64,000 nt of DNA, taken from Paraburkholderia sp. UYCP14C (GTDB lineage Bacteria > Pseudomonadota > Gammaproteobacteria > Burkholderiales > Burkholderiaceae). The notes beneath the pieces were generated by a model. It was not told the origin of the DNA. It was given only the letters and a program-made list of their open reading frames with translations, and did no database searches. The stretch is from contig NZ_SELS01000008.1 in assembly GCF_004197395.1 (NCBI RefSeq), forward strand, positions 161,952-225,951. Direction: 5' to 3'. The position numbers and the translations under genes are program-made. Below are positions 27,818 to 38,600 of this stretch, in pieces (position 1 is the stretch's first letter; every line of letters begins with the position of its first letter).

Positions 27818-28054
27818 TCAGGCAACGGACGCGTCGTCGCGCGCCCATTCCAGCGTCTCCTCCGCAAACATCTCCTGCTGTAGTTCGCCCGCGTCGCTGA
27901 ACCATTGGCAGATCAGCCAGTTGCCCGGCGCGAACAGCACGCGACCGCGCCAGGTCGCCGTCATCGGATGGCCGCCGGACTTCAGCCGAAGCACGTCGCC
28001 CGCGCGAAACGCCCGTTTCGCGGATCTGATCCTGAGTGGTGGCGTCAGTCGCAT
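27818..28054 (-). CDS. YodC-like DUF2158 small protein
   Basis: This encodes 78 residues. FRAGDVLRLKSGGHPMTATW near residue 16 and ICQWFSDAGELQQEMF near 48 match the pattern of YodC-like DUF2158 proteins, small SH3-like domains of unknown role. It is followed by a clear terminator. The gene for a small membrane protein lies just upstream on the same strand. Confidence 0.75.
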   Translation of the reverse strand: MRLTPPLRIRSAKRAFRAGDVLRLKSGGHPMTATWRGRVLFAPGNWLICQWFSDAGELQQEMFAEETLEWARDDASVA

Positions 28055-28078
28055 CGCGCGGCCCGGTGCGAAGCCCGC

Positions 28079-28381
28079 TTACTCGAAGCCGAGTCGATGG
28101 CCGAGAATCGGCGCGCAGAACAACGCGATCGCGCAGCCCGCGGTCTTGCCTTCGAGTTCGGCGACGGCCGCGTGCGAGCCGACCATCTGCGTGAGCAGAT
28201 CGAAAATCTGCGGCAGGCAGTACAGCACCGCCGCGGCGATAAAGCATTTCTCGACCACCGAGATGTTCCATCCGCGCTCATACGCGAGCATCGCACCGAT
28301 GACGCGCAGCACGCCGAACGCGACCAGCGCACCGACCGCCGCCTGTTCGCGAATCAGATAGTCAGGAAGGAATTCGCCCAT
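28079..28381 (-). CDS. Small membrane protein
   Basis: This encodes 100 residues with about three hydrophobic segments: AAVGALVAFGVLRVIGAMLA, VVEKCFIAAAVLYCLPQIF and CAIALFCAPILG. The start at 28381 (MGEFLPDYLIREQ) is chosen because the upstream open frame is not protein-like. It is likely co-transcribed with the DUF2158-like gene. No family recognised. Confidence 0.6.
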   Translation of the reverse strand: MGEFLPDYLIREQAAVGALVAFGVLRVIGAMLAYERGWNISVVEKCFIAAAVLYCLPQIFDLLTQMVGSHAAVAELEGKTAGCAIALFCAPILGHRLGFE

Positions 28382-28620
28382 GGTGTTCCCCGCTGCATGC
28401 GTTGTTTGCACGCATTTCAGCAAGGAGCAGGCCATGCGTATGTCCGATACCGAACAAACGTCACGAAAGCCAGGCGGGATAGGGCTTGGCGGGGAATGAG
28501 GCAGTGCGAGCCGCGGCGCTCGAACGGCTGTTCGTGCCGCCGCGGTCCAGGATGTCACGTTACTGCGACGGCCCGCGCGTCAGGTGACCGTGACGCGCAG
28601 GCGCAATGACGAACGAAGCG

Positions 28621-29052
28621 TCAGCGGATGCGCTCGATCTTGCCCACGAGGAACAGATACGACAGCGCGCCGACCACGCCGACCGCGCTCATGAACATCA
28701 GCGCGGGCTTGAAGTCGCTGTTCTTGACGATGAAACCGATCACCACCGGCACGCAGATCGACGACAGGTTGCCCATCAGGTTGAACATGCCGCCGGTCAG
28801 GCCGAGCAGTTCCTTCTTTGCCATCGACGATACCAGCACCCACGTGATCGACGAAAAACCGCTGCCGAAGAACGCGATCGCCATGAAGAGGATCGCCATC
28901 GCGGGCGTGTCGACGTAGTTCGCGCCGACGATCGCCGTCGACAGCAGCAGGCCGGTGACGATCGGCACCTTGCGCGCGACGGTGGCCGACACGCCGCGCC
29001 GGATCATCCAGTCCGACAGCAGCCCCGAGCCCAGAATCCCGACGACGGCGGG
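28621..29052 (-). pseudogene. C-terminal third of an MFS sugar-acid transporter
   Basis: The open frame encodes the last part of an anion:cation symporter (ACS) type MFS carrier. The similarity starts abruptly at about 29050 with AVVGILGSGLLSDWMIRRG, a loop and segment normally in the middle to last third, and runs through four to five membrane segments to a normal C-terminus. The first two thirds are missing, and the sequence then passes straight into the intergenic region after dgoD. A galactonate carrier normally follows dgoD, so this is probably a deletion remnant. Confidence 0.8.
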
Positions 29053-29082
29053 TGATGGGTGCGGCGCAAGCCGCCCGAAGCC

Positions 29083-29108
29083 GGAATGCCGCCCGCCGGC
29101 GGCATTCC
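29083..29108. other. Perfect 11-bp hairpin after dgoD
   Basis: GGAATGCCGCC at 29083-29093 is followed by a CGCC loop and GGCGGCATTCC. There is no T-run, so a classic terminator is not shown. It lies at the junction of the truncated transporter and dgoD and may be a repetitive palindromic element. Confidence 0.6.
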
Positions 29109-29133
29109 TTCTGATTCGCTCAGGTGCCGAGGA

Positions 29134-30282
29134 TCACCATTCGGCGACGCTGCCGTCCGCGTGACGCCACACCGGATTGCGCCAGCGATGACCGACCTTC
29201 GCCATCTCGCGCACCTTCTCTTCGTTGACCTCGATGCCGAGCCCCGGGCCCTGCGGAATCGATACGAAGCCGTCTTCGTACTTGAAGACTTCCGGGTTCC
29301 TGATGTAGTCGAGCAGATCGTTGCCCTGGTTGTAGTGGATGCCGAGGCTCTGTTCCTGGATGAACGCGTTGTAGCTGACCGCGTCGATCTGCAGGCAGGT
29401 TGCCAGCGCGATCGGGCCGAGCGGGCAATGCAGCGCGAGCGCGACGTCGTAGGCTTCGGCCATCGCGGCGATCTTGCGGCACTCGGTGATGCCGCCCGCG
29501 TGCGACGCGTCCGGCTGGATGATGTCGACGTAGCCGCCCGACAGGATGTGCTTGAAGTCCCAGCGCGAATACAGACGCTCGCCGAGCGCGATCGGCGTGT
29601 TGGTCTGATTGACGATGTCGCGCAACGCCTCGGCGTTTTCCGACAGCACCGGCTCTTCGATGAACAGCAGCTTGTACGGATCGAGTTCCTTGGCGAGCAC
29701 CTTCGCCATCGGCTTATGCACGCGGCCGTGGAAGTCCACGCCGATGCCGATATTCGGCCCGACTGCCTCGCGCACGGCCGCGACGTTGTTGATCACGCCT
29801 TGCACCTTGTCGAAGGTGTCGATGATCTGCAGTTCTTCCGAGCCGTTCATCTTGACGGCCTTGAAGCCGCGCTCGACCACCGCGCGCGCGTTGTTCGCGA
29901 CATCGCTGGGACGATCGCCGCCGATCCACGAGTACACCTTGATCTTGTCGCGCACCTGGCCGCCGAGCAGCGCGTGCACCGGCACGCCGTGATGCTTGCC
30001 CTTGATGTCCCACAGCGCCTGATCGACGCCGGCGATCGCGCTCATCGTGATCGGGCCGCCGCGATAGAAACCCGCGCGATACATGACCTGCCAGTGGTCC
30101 TCGATCAGCAGCGGGTCCTTGCCGATCAGATAATCGGACAGTTCCTCGACGGCCGCGGCGACCGTATGTGCGCGGCCTTCCACCACCGGCTCGCCCCAAC
30201 CGACGATGCCCTCGTCGGTCTCGATCTTCAGGAAGCACCAGCGCGGCGGGACGATGAAGGTTTCGAGCTTGGTGATTTTCAT
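29134..30282 (-). CDS. dgoD: D-galactonate dehydratase
   Basis: This encodes 382 residues, the length of E. coli DgoD. It belongs to the mandelate racemase/enolase superfamily and dehydrates D-galactonate to 2-dehydro-3-deoxy-D-galactonate. Mg ligands appear as Asp in [11 protein letters not shown], Glu in FIEEPVL and Glu in LGERLYSR, and the catalytic His in [31 protein letters not shown] at the N-terminus is typical. The start at 30282 follows the family. It is divergent from a GntR-type regulator, and a truncated transporter lies downstream. Confidence 0.94.
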   Translation of the reverse strand: MKITKLETFIVPPRWCFLKIETDEGIVGWGEPVVEGRAHTVAAAVEELSDYLIGKDPLLIEDHWQVMYRAGFYRGGPITMSAIAGVDQALWDIKGKHHGVPVHALLGGQVRDKIKVYSWIGGDRPSDVANNARAVVERGFKAVKMNGSEELQIIDTFDKVQGVINNVAAVREAVGPNIGIGVDFHGRVHKPMAKVLAKELDPYKLLFIEEPVLSENAEALRDIVNQTNTPIALGERLYSRWDFKHILSGGYVDIIQPDASHAGGITECRKIAAMAEAYDVALALHCPLGPIALATCLQIDAVSYNAFIQEQSLGIHYNQGNDLLDYIRNPEVFKYEDGFVSIPQGPGLGIEVNEEKVREMAKVGHRWRNPVWRHADGSVAEW

Positions 30283-30416
30283 GACGGTGTGTCTCCTATG
30301 CCGGTCGGAGCTGGCGCTTCGGCGCCTACTCCGAGCCATGCGAGATGGTTGCAGCAGGCCTCGGCGCCTGCGAAAAGTTTTCGAGGATTCCATGCTACAA
30401 CAAAAGTGCGCTAAAG

Positions 30417-30430
30417 TACTATTAATAGTA
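30417..30430. promoter_or_regulatory. 14-bp palindrome, candidate GntR operator
   Basis: TACTATT-AATAGTA is a perfect palindrome between dgoD and the divergent GntR/FadR-family gene. The AT-rich core also resembles a -10 box. The position suits a site at which the regulator controls both genes. Confidence 0.6.
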
Positions 30431-30454
30431 TTATTTGCCACATAGTGGTGAGAT

Positions 30455-31207
30455 TTGGAATTGGTGGTTGGATTTGGAATACTTGTCGCCGCGTCGAACT
30501 ACGACACCACCAACCGCGAGGAGAAAATCATTCCGCACGATCTGCACGGGCGAGTCACCCAACTGTTAGCGACCTCGATTCTGCGCGGCGACTACGCGCC
30601 CGAATCGATCCTGCCTCGCGAAGCCGAGCTAATGGAGACGTTCGGCGTGAGCCGCACGGTGCTGCGCGAGGCGCTGCGCACGCTGACGTCGAAAGGGCTG
30701 ATCGAGTCGCGGCCGCGCGTCGGTACGCGCGTGCGGGTCAAGTCCGCGTGGAATCTGCTCGATGCCGATCTGCTCGACTGGTATTCGCGGGTCGCCGAGC
30801 CGATGACATTCGCGCTCAAGCTGCAGGAAATGCGCGAGATGATCGAGCCTTATGCCGCCGGCCTCGCGGCCGCCGCGTACACCGACGACACGTTGGGCGC
30901 GCTGACGGCCGCGCATGCCGCGATGGTGGCGGCGCGTAACGTCGACGAATGGGTGCGGGCGGATCTGCAGTTCCATCTGTGCGTGCTCACCGCGTGCAGC
31001 AACGAATTGCTGATTCCGCTCGGCGCGTTGATAGAACGCACGCTCGAGGCACAGTTGCGGCTCAATGCGAAACGCGCCGACGTGTTCAACGCGTCGCTCG
31101 CCGAGCACACGGCGGTGTTCGACGCGATCCGGTCGCGCGACGCCACCGCGGCGTACGCGGCGATGGCGGCATTGCTCGGCGTGACGCGCGGGCGGATCGA
31201 GGGCTGA
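30455..31207 (+). CDS. GntR/FadR-family regulator, DgoR-like
   Basis: This encodes up to 250 residues. The winged HTH at about residues 25-95 ([42 protein letters not shown]) is followed by an FCD ligand domain with metal-binding residues ([28 protein letters not shown]). The position next to dgoD suggests repression of galactonate genes, relieved by galactonate. The start is uncertain: the TTG at 30455 and a GTG at 30464 are both possible, and the N-terminal ten residues may not be translated. Confidence 0.85.
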   Translation: MELVVGFGILVAASNYDTTNREEKIIPHDLHGRVTQLLATSILRGDYAPESILPREAELMETFGVSRTVLREALRTLTSKGLIESRPRVGTRVRVKSAWNLLDADLLDWYSRVAEPMTFALKLQEMREMIEPYAAGLAAAAYTDDTLGALTAAHAAMVAARNVDEWVRADLQFHLCVLTACSNELLIPLGALIERTLEAQLRLNAKRADVFNASLAEHTAVFDAIRSRDATAAYAAMAALLGVTRGRIEG

Positions 31208-31230
31208 GGCGGACGTCGCCGGACTGGATC

Positions 31231-32766
31231 TCAATCCATCGCCGCATGCGCGGCGGACGCATCCGGCGCCTTGTGCGACGGGCGGATCAGCAGCAGCGGG
31301 ATCACCAGCAGCGTCGCCACGAACATCAGCTTGAAGTCGTTCAGGAACGCGACCATCGCCGCCTGCTGCGTGATCGACGCGTTCAGCGCCGCGATGTCGT
31401 AGTTCGAGCCGCCGTCGAGCATCGACTGGAGTGCCGGATTGAACGCGGTGACGTTCGCCGCGAGGTCCGCGTGCGAGATCTGCGTGTTGCGCGTCATCAG
31501 CGTCTGCACGATCGAAATGCCGATACTGCTGCCGATATTGCGCATCAGGCTATACGTCGCGGTGCCGTCCGCGCGCAGCTCCGGCGCCAGCGTCGAGAAC
31601 GTCAGCGCGGACAGCGGCACGAACACGAGGCCCAGCCCGAAGCCCTGGATCACGCCGGGCCATACGATGTTCGACGCCGACAGCACGATCGTGTAATGCA
31701 TCATCTGCCACAGCGCGAACGCCGAAATCAGGAAGCCGCAGAGCAACAGCAGCCGGGCGTCGACGCGCTTCAGCAGCCGGCCGGCGATCAGCATCGCGAC
31801 CATCGTGCCGGCGCCGCTCGGCGCCGTGACGAGGCCGGTGGTCGCGACCGGATAGCCCATCAGATTTTGTAGCATCGGCGGCAGCAGCGCGCGCGTCGCG
31901 TACATCACCGCGCCGATCACGAAGATGAAGAAGGTGCCGGTCGCGAAGTTCGGATCCTTCAGCAACTTGTATTTGAAAAACGAGCGCTCGCCGACCGTCG
32001 CCGTGTGTACGAGGAAAAACGCGAAGCTGATCGCCGCGACGAGCGCCTCGATCACGATCTCGGTCGACGAAAACCAGTCGAGCTGCTCGCCGCGATCGAG
32101 CATCGCCTGCAACGCGCCGATCGCGAGGCCGAGCGTGATGAAGCCGAACGCGTCGAACTTCACATCGTGCTTCGGCTCGCGCGTTGGCAGGAAGGTGGCG
32201 ACGCCGAACAGCGCGAATGCGCCGATCGGCACGTTGATGAAGAACACCCAGCGCCAGTTGTAGCTGTCGGTGAGCCAGCCGCCGAGCGTCGGACCGAGAA
32301 TCGGCCCGACCATCACGCCCATGCCCCACACGGCCATCGCCTGGCCCTGCTTTTCACGCGGGTTGATGTCGAGCAGGATCGATTGCGACAGCGGCACCAG
32401 CGACGCGCCGAAGACCCCTTGCAACAGCCGCGACACGACGATCTGCGACAGCGTCTCGGAGAGCCCGCACAACGCCGACGACACGGTGAAGCCGCCGATC
32501 GCGATCAGCAGCAGCCGCTTCACGCTGAGGCGGTCCGACAGCCAGCCGGTCAGCGGCGTGGCGATCGCGGCGGCGACGATGTACGAGGTCAGCACCCACG
32601 TGATCTCGTCCTGCGACGCCGACAGCGTGCCTTGCATATGCGGCAGCGCCACGTTGGCGATCGTGCTGTCGAGCGTCTGGATCAGCGTCGCGAGCATGAT
32701 CGAGATCGTGATCATCGGCCGGTTGAGCAGCTCGGTGGCGCTCGCCGGCGTAGAGGCGGAAGACAT
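31231..32766 (-). CDS. DHA2-family multidrug efflux transporter, EmrB-like
   Basis: This encodes 511 residues with 14 predicted membrane segments. MLATLIQTLDSTIANVALPHMQGTL near the N-terminus is the D1 signature of DHA2 drug:proton antiporters, and WLSDRLSVKRLLL and GWLTDSYNWRWVFFINVPIG are typical. It would pump hydrophobic compounds out, perhaps with an EmrA-like partner that is absent here. A MarR-family gene lies divergently 136 bases away and probably represses it. Confidence 0.93.
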   Translation of the reverse strand: MSSASTPASATELLNRPMITISIMLATLIQTLDSTIANVALPHMQGTLSASQDEITWVLTSYIVAAAIATPLTGWLSDRLSVKRLLLIAIGGFTVSSALCGLSETLSQIVVSRLLQGVFGASLVPLSQSILLDINPREKQGQAMAVWGMGVMVGPILGPTLGGWLTDSYNWRWVFFINVPIGAFALFGVATFLPTREPKHDVKFDAFGFITLGLAIGALQAMLDRGEQLDWFSSTEIVIEALVAAISFAFFLVHTATVGERSFFKYKLLKDPNFATGTFFIFVIGAVMYATRALLPPMLQNLMGYPVATTGLVTAPSGAGTMVAMLIAGRLLKRVDARLLLLCGFLISAFALWQMMHYTIVLSASNIVWPGVIQGFGLGLVFVPLSALTFSTLAPELRADGTATYSLMRNIGSSIGISIVQTLMTRNTQISHADLAANVTAFNPALQSMLDGGSNYDIAALNASITQQAAMVAFLNDFKLMFVATLLVIPLLLIRPSHKAPDASAAHAAMD

Positions 32767-32902
32767 GAACGGTGGGGAGGGTCGATATCGTAAGCATGCT
32801 TAGTATATCGGCCATGCGGGTTTGCGCTATCGGGAGTTGTGCTGACGCTGGAACGCATGCGCGGTCGCGTCGTACGCCGAAGCGCTTCCGTATAATCCGC
32901 GC

Positions 32903-33346
32903 ATGAAAACCCAATTCGAAGAGCGCTTCGGCTTTCTGATCTACGACGTCGGCCGGCTGGCGGGCAAGCGTTTCGACGATCTCGCGAAGTCGTCGGTCGA
33001 TCTGACGCGCGCGCAGTGTCGCGTGCTGGCCTATCTTGGCCATTACGGCGACATCAATCAGGCGCGGCTCGCGGATCTGCTCGAGGTCGCGCCGATCTCG
33101 GCTGGACGGCTGCTCGACCGGATGGAGGAGGGCGGCTGGATCGAGCGGACCGCGAATCCGCAGGATCGCCGCGAACGCCAGGTGCGCATGACGCCGAAGG
33201 CCGAGCGCACGCTCGGCAAGGCGCGCAAGGTCGGCGACGAGGTCGCGCTCGAAGCGCTCAATGGTTTCAGCGACGAAGAAGCGGCGCAGTTGATCGCGCT
33301 GCTGCAGCGGGTGCGCGGCAATCTGAGCCGGCTGGTGGATCGCTGA
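32903..33346 (+). CDS. MarR-family repressor
   Basis: This encodes 147 residues with a MarR winged helix: LTRAQCRVLAYLGHYGDINQARL, LLEVAPISAGRLLDRMEEGGWI, and wing ANPQDRRERQVRMTPKAE. It is divergent from the EmrB-like pump gene; an intergenic AGCATGCTTAGTATATCGG stretch at 32794-32812 may hold its site. Ligands are probably phenolic or drug-like. It ends with a helical dimerisation tail. Confidence 0.93.
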   Translation: MKTQFEERFGFLIYDVGRLAGKRFDDLAKSSVDLTRAQCRVLAYLGHYGDINQARLADLLEVAPISAGRLLDRMEEGGWIERTANPQDRRERQVRMTPKAERTLGKARKVGDEVALEALNGFSDEEAAQLIALLQRVRGNLSRLVDR

Positions 33347-33422
33347 AGCGTCGCGGTGGCGGCGCGACGCCGTCGTCTTTCGCGCGAGCCGGGGCAGCGG
33401 TGGGCTCGCGCTTCAGTTCATG

Positions 33423-33749
33423 TTATTTGGATTCTGACGCCGGCGCGGTGCCGCTCGGCGGCACCAGCTCGTAACAGCCCGGCGCTACCGACGTTTTCGC
33501 TTTTCCATCCGCTTGCTGCGGATCGATGCATTTGAACGCGCTCTGATCGCGCTGCACGAAGATCGTGTCGGCGGGCCCGTTGTTGACGACGGCGACGATC
33601 TTGTAGCCGTCCTGCAGCAGCGTCGCGAGCATCGTCGAACTGGCGCGCCATTGACTATCGGACGGGGTCGGAGTTTGGGCGTGTGCGGTGAGGGCGGCGG
33701 TCGTGAGCGCAGCGGTGGTTGCGGCGAGCGCGACGGTGCGGAACGTCAT
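33423..33749 (-). CDS. Small secreted protein
   Basis: This encodes 108 residues. A signal peptide (1-23, ending LTAHA) leads to a mature protein of about 85 residues with two cysteines that may form a disulfide (AFKCIDPQ, APGCYELV). No domain is recognised. It lies downstream of allophanate hydrolase on the same strand with a 65-base gap, so it might be at the end of the guanidine operon, but nothing in its sequence links it to that pathway. Confidence 0.65.
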   Translation of the reverse strand: MTFRTVALAATTAALTTAALTAHAQTPTPSDSQWRASSTMLATLLQDGYKIVAVVNNGPADTIFVQRDQSAFKCIDPQQADGKAKTSVAPGCYELVPPSGTAPASESK

Positions 33750-33814
33750 TCAGGAACCTCCTCGAAGTTGCGGCCGAATATACCCTGCGACGCCGCCGCT
33801 CACCGTTCGTTCCA

Positions 33815-35656
33815 TCAGAAGCTTGCGCCACGCTCGCTGGCAAGCCATGCTCGCCATCCGCCCAACTCCGAGATATCGGTTCCCGTCTTCACGCCGTACG
33901 GCTCGCACAGGAAGCCGGTCACCCACGAACCGTCCAGCAGTTCGACCTTCCCCAGAACCAGCGGAGACGGAACGGTCGCGATGAACGAGCCGAACTCCGC
34001 GCCAGGCATTTCCCACACTTCGATGGCAATTTTTGCGCCGCCCTCGGTGACGCGCCATAGGCCTGGGCGCCGCGTGCCGTCGGCCGACTCAGGCAGCGCC
34101 GACAGCCGATACCGACCCGCGGTGTGCGTGGCCTGCACGAGCCGCGCGCGTCGCGCGAGCAGATCCCGGTTGAGCGGCAAACCTTGCATGTGGGCGCCGC
34201 AGACCGCGATCCGCATGCGGTCGTGGGTCGCCGCGCGTCGATCGCCAGGCTGTTCCGGCTCGACGCTCAGGCCTCCGACGCAATGCACGCCGCTCTCTCG
34301 TTGCAGCAGGTCGGCCACGCCCAACAGGTACTGGTCGGTGAATGCGCGGCCAAAAACGGTCACGCCCCACGGCAGACCATTCTTCATGAAACCGGTCGGC
34401 GTAGCGACCGCGGCATAGTCCAGCAGATTCATGAAGTTCGTGTAATAGCCGAGCAGGGAATTCGGGCCGATCGGGTCGCGCTCCAGTTCGTCGAGCGTCA
34501 CGGCACGCGGATAGGTCGGCGTCAGAACGAAATCGAGCGAGTCGATCGATGTGTCGCAGACGGCCTTCAATTCCTGCAAGCGATACTGCGCGCGAAACAG
34601 TTCGACCGCGGTCGCGGCGGGCGCCTTCGCCAATACGTCGCGAATCACGGGCAAAACCGCAGCGGGCCTCTCCGTCATCAACTCGCCCGCCACGCTGTAA
34701 CGCTCAGCCACCCACGGCCCCTGATAGAGCAGCCTGGCGGCTTCGACAAACGGCGTGAAGTCGATTTCGACAGCTTCGCCTCCTGCCGCTTCGAGCAACG
34801 CGCGCGCCTTCGCGAACAGCTCGGGGCTCTCGGCGCAGCCGGCGAATTCGAGTTGCGCCGGCACGCCGAACCTGAACGCCGTTGGCTTGCCGAACGCGCG
34901 TGCCGTATTCCATTGCGGATTCGCGCGGCTGTATGCATCGCGGGGATCGGGGCGCGCGCTCAACGCAAGCAGTTCGCTCGCTTCTTGCGCGGTCGCCGTG
35001 AAGAACGTCACGCAATCGAGCGTGCGGCACGCGGGCACCACCCCAGCGGTGGACAGCAGCCCTTTGGTCGGCTTCAGACCGATGAGATTGTTCAGCGCGG
35101 CAGGCACGCGACCGGAGCCGGCCGTGTCGGTGCCGAGCGCGAAACTGGCGACGCCGAGCGCGACCGCGAGCGACGACCCCGCACTCGAGCCGCCCGACGG
35201 ATAGTCGGGATGCACGCTATTGCGGCACTTGCCATACGGCGACCGGGTGCCGTTCAGGCCGGTTGCGAACTGATCGAGATTGGTCTTGCCGAGCGGTATC
35301 GCGCCGAGCGCGATCAACTGCGCGACGACGCTTGCCGATCGCGACGGCGTGTACGCGAACGCGGGACACGCGGCGGTCGTCTGGATGCCGGCGAGATCGA
35401 TGTTGTCCTTGATCGCGAACGGCACGCCATAGAGCGGCAGGCTTTCGACGTCTTGCGTGTCGAGCCGGTCCAGGTAGGGCGCGACTTCGTCTTCGGTCAG
35501 AAGATGGATGAACAGATTGAACGACGGATTGAGCGCCGCGGCTTTTTCGAGCAGTTCAGCGACGAGCCCGCGCGGCGTGAGCGTTCCCGCGCGATAAGCG
35601 GCGCGAAGCGTCGGCAGGCGAAGATCGAATGACGAGGATGACGAGAATGACGACAT
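33815..35656 (-). CDS. atzF: Allophanate hydrolase
   Basis: This encodes 613 residues. It hydrolyses allophanate to ammonia and carbon dioxide, the last step of the pathway. An amidase-signature domain fills about residues 1-450: Lys in VPFAIKDNIDL, the Ser pair in GGSSAGSSLAVALG and TDTAGSGRVPAAL. The allophanate hydrolase C-terminal domain follows at about 460-613, with CGAHMQGLPLNRDLL and PGLWRVTEGGAKIAIEVWEMP. The start at 35656 is chosen because the upstream frame overlaps the carboxylase gene; it lies 17 bases after that gene's stop. Confidence 0.95.
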   Translation of the reverse strand: MSSFSSSSSFDLRLPTLRAAYRAGTLTPRGLVAELLEKAAALNPSFNLFIHLLTEDEVAPYLDRLDTQDVESLPLYGVPFAIKDNIDLAGIQTTAACPAFAYTPSRSASVVAQLIALGAIPLGKTNLDQFATGLNGTRSPYGKCRNSVHPDYPSGGSSAGSSLAVALGVASFALGTDTAGSGRVPAALNNLIGLKPTKGLLSTAGVVPACRTLDCVTFFTATAQEASELLALSARPDPRDAYSRANPQWNTARAFGKPTAFRFGVPAQLEFAGCAESPELFAKARALLEAAGGEAVEIDFTPFVEAARLLYQGPWVAERYSVAGELMTERPAAVLPVIRDVLAKAPAATAVELFRAQYRLQELKAVCDTSIDSLDFVLTPTYPRAVTLDELERDPIGPNSLLGYYTNFMNLLDYAAVATPTGFMKNGLPWGVTVFGRAFTDQYLLGVADLLQRESGVHCVGGLSVEPEQPGDRRAATHDRMRIAVCGAHMQGLPLNRDLLARRARLVQATHTAGRYRLSALPESADGTRRPGLWRVTEGGAKIAIEVWEMPGAEFGSFIATVPSPLVLGKVELLDGSWVTGFLCEPYGVKTGTDISELGGWRAWLASERGASF

Positions 35657-35673
35657 AGTTTGCGTCCAGATAA

Positions 35674-38600
35674 TTAGTGACGTTCGACGACCGCGACGCG
35701 CTGTCCCGCGCGCACGGGCGAACCCGGTGCCACGTGGATCTCGCCGACGATTCCGGCGCACGGCGCACACACCGAGATTTCCATCTTCATCGACTCGATG
35801 ATCAGCAGCACATCGCCCGCGTCGACCGTGTCGCCGGTTTTGACCTTCACTTGCCACAGGCTGCCGGCGATCTCGCTGTCCACGGCGACTTCACCGTCTT
35901 TCAGCGGAGCCGCCTGAAGGTCTTCGGCGACCGGCGTCTCGAACGAGACTTCCGCAGTGCCGGCTTCACGCCACCGCTCGCGCTCCGCCTGAAAGGCCGC
36001 CTGCTGCCTTGAACGGAACTGCTCGATGCTGACGGATTCGCTCGCGAGAAACGCCTGATAGTCCGGCAGCGAAAGCTCGGACGCTTCGATCCGCAACGGA
36101 TAACGCCCAAGCGGGAAGTCCGCGCGGATCCGCAACAGTTCGTCGGCCGACACCTCGTAGAAGCGAATCTGGTCGAAGAAGCGCAGCAAATAGTGCTGTC
36201 CGGCGAAATCCGCGACATCGCGGTAGCGATTCCACATCTGCAATGTGCGGCCGACGAATTGATAGCCGCCCGGCCCTTCCATGCCATACACGCACAGATA
36301 TGCGCCGCCGATGCCGACCGAGTTCTCCGCGGTCCACGTGCGCGCCGGGTTGTATTTCGTCGTGACCAGCCGGTGACGCGGGTCGAGCGGCGTCGCGACC
36401 GGTGCGCCGAGGTACACGTCGCCGAGGCCCATCACCAGATAGCTCGCATCGAAGACGATCTGCCTGACCGCGTCGATCGAGTCGAGGTCGTTGATGCGGC
36501 GAATGAATTCGAGGTTGCTCGGGCACCAGGGCGCATCCTTGCGCACGGTGGTCATGTATTTTTCGATCGCGAGCTGGCACGCGGGGTCGTCCCAGGACAG
36601 CGGCAGATGAACGATTCGCGATGGCACGCGCAGGTCCTTGTGCAGCAAGACCTCGTCCCAGGCCTGCGCGACGAGGTCGAGCAATCTGGCGAGCGGCAGA
36701 TCCTCGGGCCGGTAGTGGATCTGCAGCGAACGGATGCCCGGCGTCAGATCGATGACGCCGGTCAGATGCTTCGCTTCGAGGGACTGCATCAGCGCATGCC
36801 CGCGAAACCGCGCCACGAGATCGAGTTCCGCCGGTCCGATTTCGAGCAGCAGATGCGTGTCGCCGGAGACGCGCGCGACGAGTCTGTCGCGGTCCGCGCC
36901 GGTGTCGAGCACGATCGGCGAGGTCAGCGTTGCGCTTGTTTCGACTCGCGCGCCCGGTGCAATGTCGAGGCTCTCCAGTTCCCGACGACGCTCACCCGCA
37001 GCCGCACGCGCTTCGTCGACTTCGACGGGCGCGAAGCGGATCTTGTCGCCCGCTTTTAGCTGGCCGACCTGCCAGAGGTCCGCCTCGATGATCGTCACCG
37101 GACACACGAAGCCGCCGAGACTCGGGCCGTCGGGCCCGAGAATCACGGGCATGTCGCCGGTGAAGTCGACGGCGCCGACCGCGTACGGATTGTCGTGAAT
37201 GTTCGACGGATGCAGTCCGGCTTCGCCGCCGTCCTCGCGCGCCCACTCGGGTTTCGGTCCGATCAGGCGCACGCCGGTACGGCTGGAGTTGAAGTGAACC
37301 TCCCACTCGGTGTCGAGCAGTTGCGCGATATAGCGGGCGCTGAAGTATTCGGGTGCGCCGTGCGGGCCGTAGATCACGCGAAGGGTGCGCACGCCGTCGA
37401 GCGTCGGTGCGTCGACGAGCGCCGCGCCGGCTTGCGCGTCGTCGAGCGGATAGAGATGCAGCACGTCGCCCGCGCGGATCGCGCGGCCGCCATGCCCGCC
37501 GAACTGGCCGAGCGTAAAGGTGCTGCGGCTGCCGAGATACAGCGCGACGTCGAAGCCGCCGCGCGCGCATAGATAAGCGCGCGCGCCCGCGCCGCGGATC
37601 GTGCCGAGCGCGAGCGTCGAACCCGCCTTTACGTGAATGGTCGTGTTCAGCGGCTGCGCGACCTCGTCGAGCAGCACCGGAATCTGCGCGCCGGTGATGG
37701 CGATCACGGCATCCGTATTGAAGCGCAGCGTCGGCCCGCTCATCGTGACTTCGAGCGCGGCGGCGTCGGCCGCGTTGCCGAGCAGGCGATTGCCGAGCCG
37801 CATCGCCCGGTCGTCCATCGGCCCTGAAGGCGGGATGCCGACCGCCCAGTAACCCAGGCGCCCTGGATAGTCCTGCACCGTGGTTTGCGTGCCGCCGCTG
37901 ACGACTTCGACCGTGCTGGCCTGATACCTGAGCTCTTCCAGACATCGAGTCCACGGTTCGCCCGACGCAAACGGCCGGTCGCGCAGAATCTGGCGCAGAT
38001 AGTCGCGATTCGTTTCGACGCCGTAGAGGCGGGTGTTGCGCAGCGCGTCGTCGAGCGCTTCGCGCGCTTCATCGCGAGTCGTCGACCACGCGATCACTTT
38101 CGCGAGCATCGGGTCGAAGTACGGCGGCACTTCGCAACCGGCCTCGATCCATGTATCGATGCGCAATGCGCGCCCGTCCGCGTGCGGGAACGCGACATCG
38201 GTCAGGAGGCCCGGACTCGGTTTGAAATCGCGCCCCGGGTCTTCCGCGTAGAGCCGCGCCTGGATCGCGTGCCCTCGCGGCGTCAGGCCCGCGGCCAGGT
38301 CCTTCAGCGGCGCGAGCGTGCCGGCCGCGAGTTCGATCATCCAGCGCACGAGGTCCACGCCCCACACCTGTTCGGTGACGCCGTGCTCGACCTGCAGACG
38401 CGTATTGACTTCGAGGAAGTAGAACCGTTCAGCGGCGCTGTCGTAGACGAACTCGACGGTGCCGGCGGATCGATAGTCGACGGCTTTCGCGAGCTTGACC
38501 GCCGCCGCGCACAACGCGGCCTGAATACCGTCGGGCAGGCAGGGCGCCGGCGTTTCCTCGAGCACCTTCTGATTGCGCCGCTGCACTGAGCAGTCGCGCA

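Noticed and set aside
34124-35632. Plus-strand open frame opposite allophanate hydrolase
   Set aside because: Shadow frame with biased composition; no homologous pattern.
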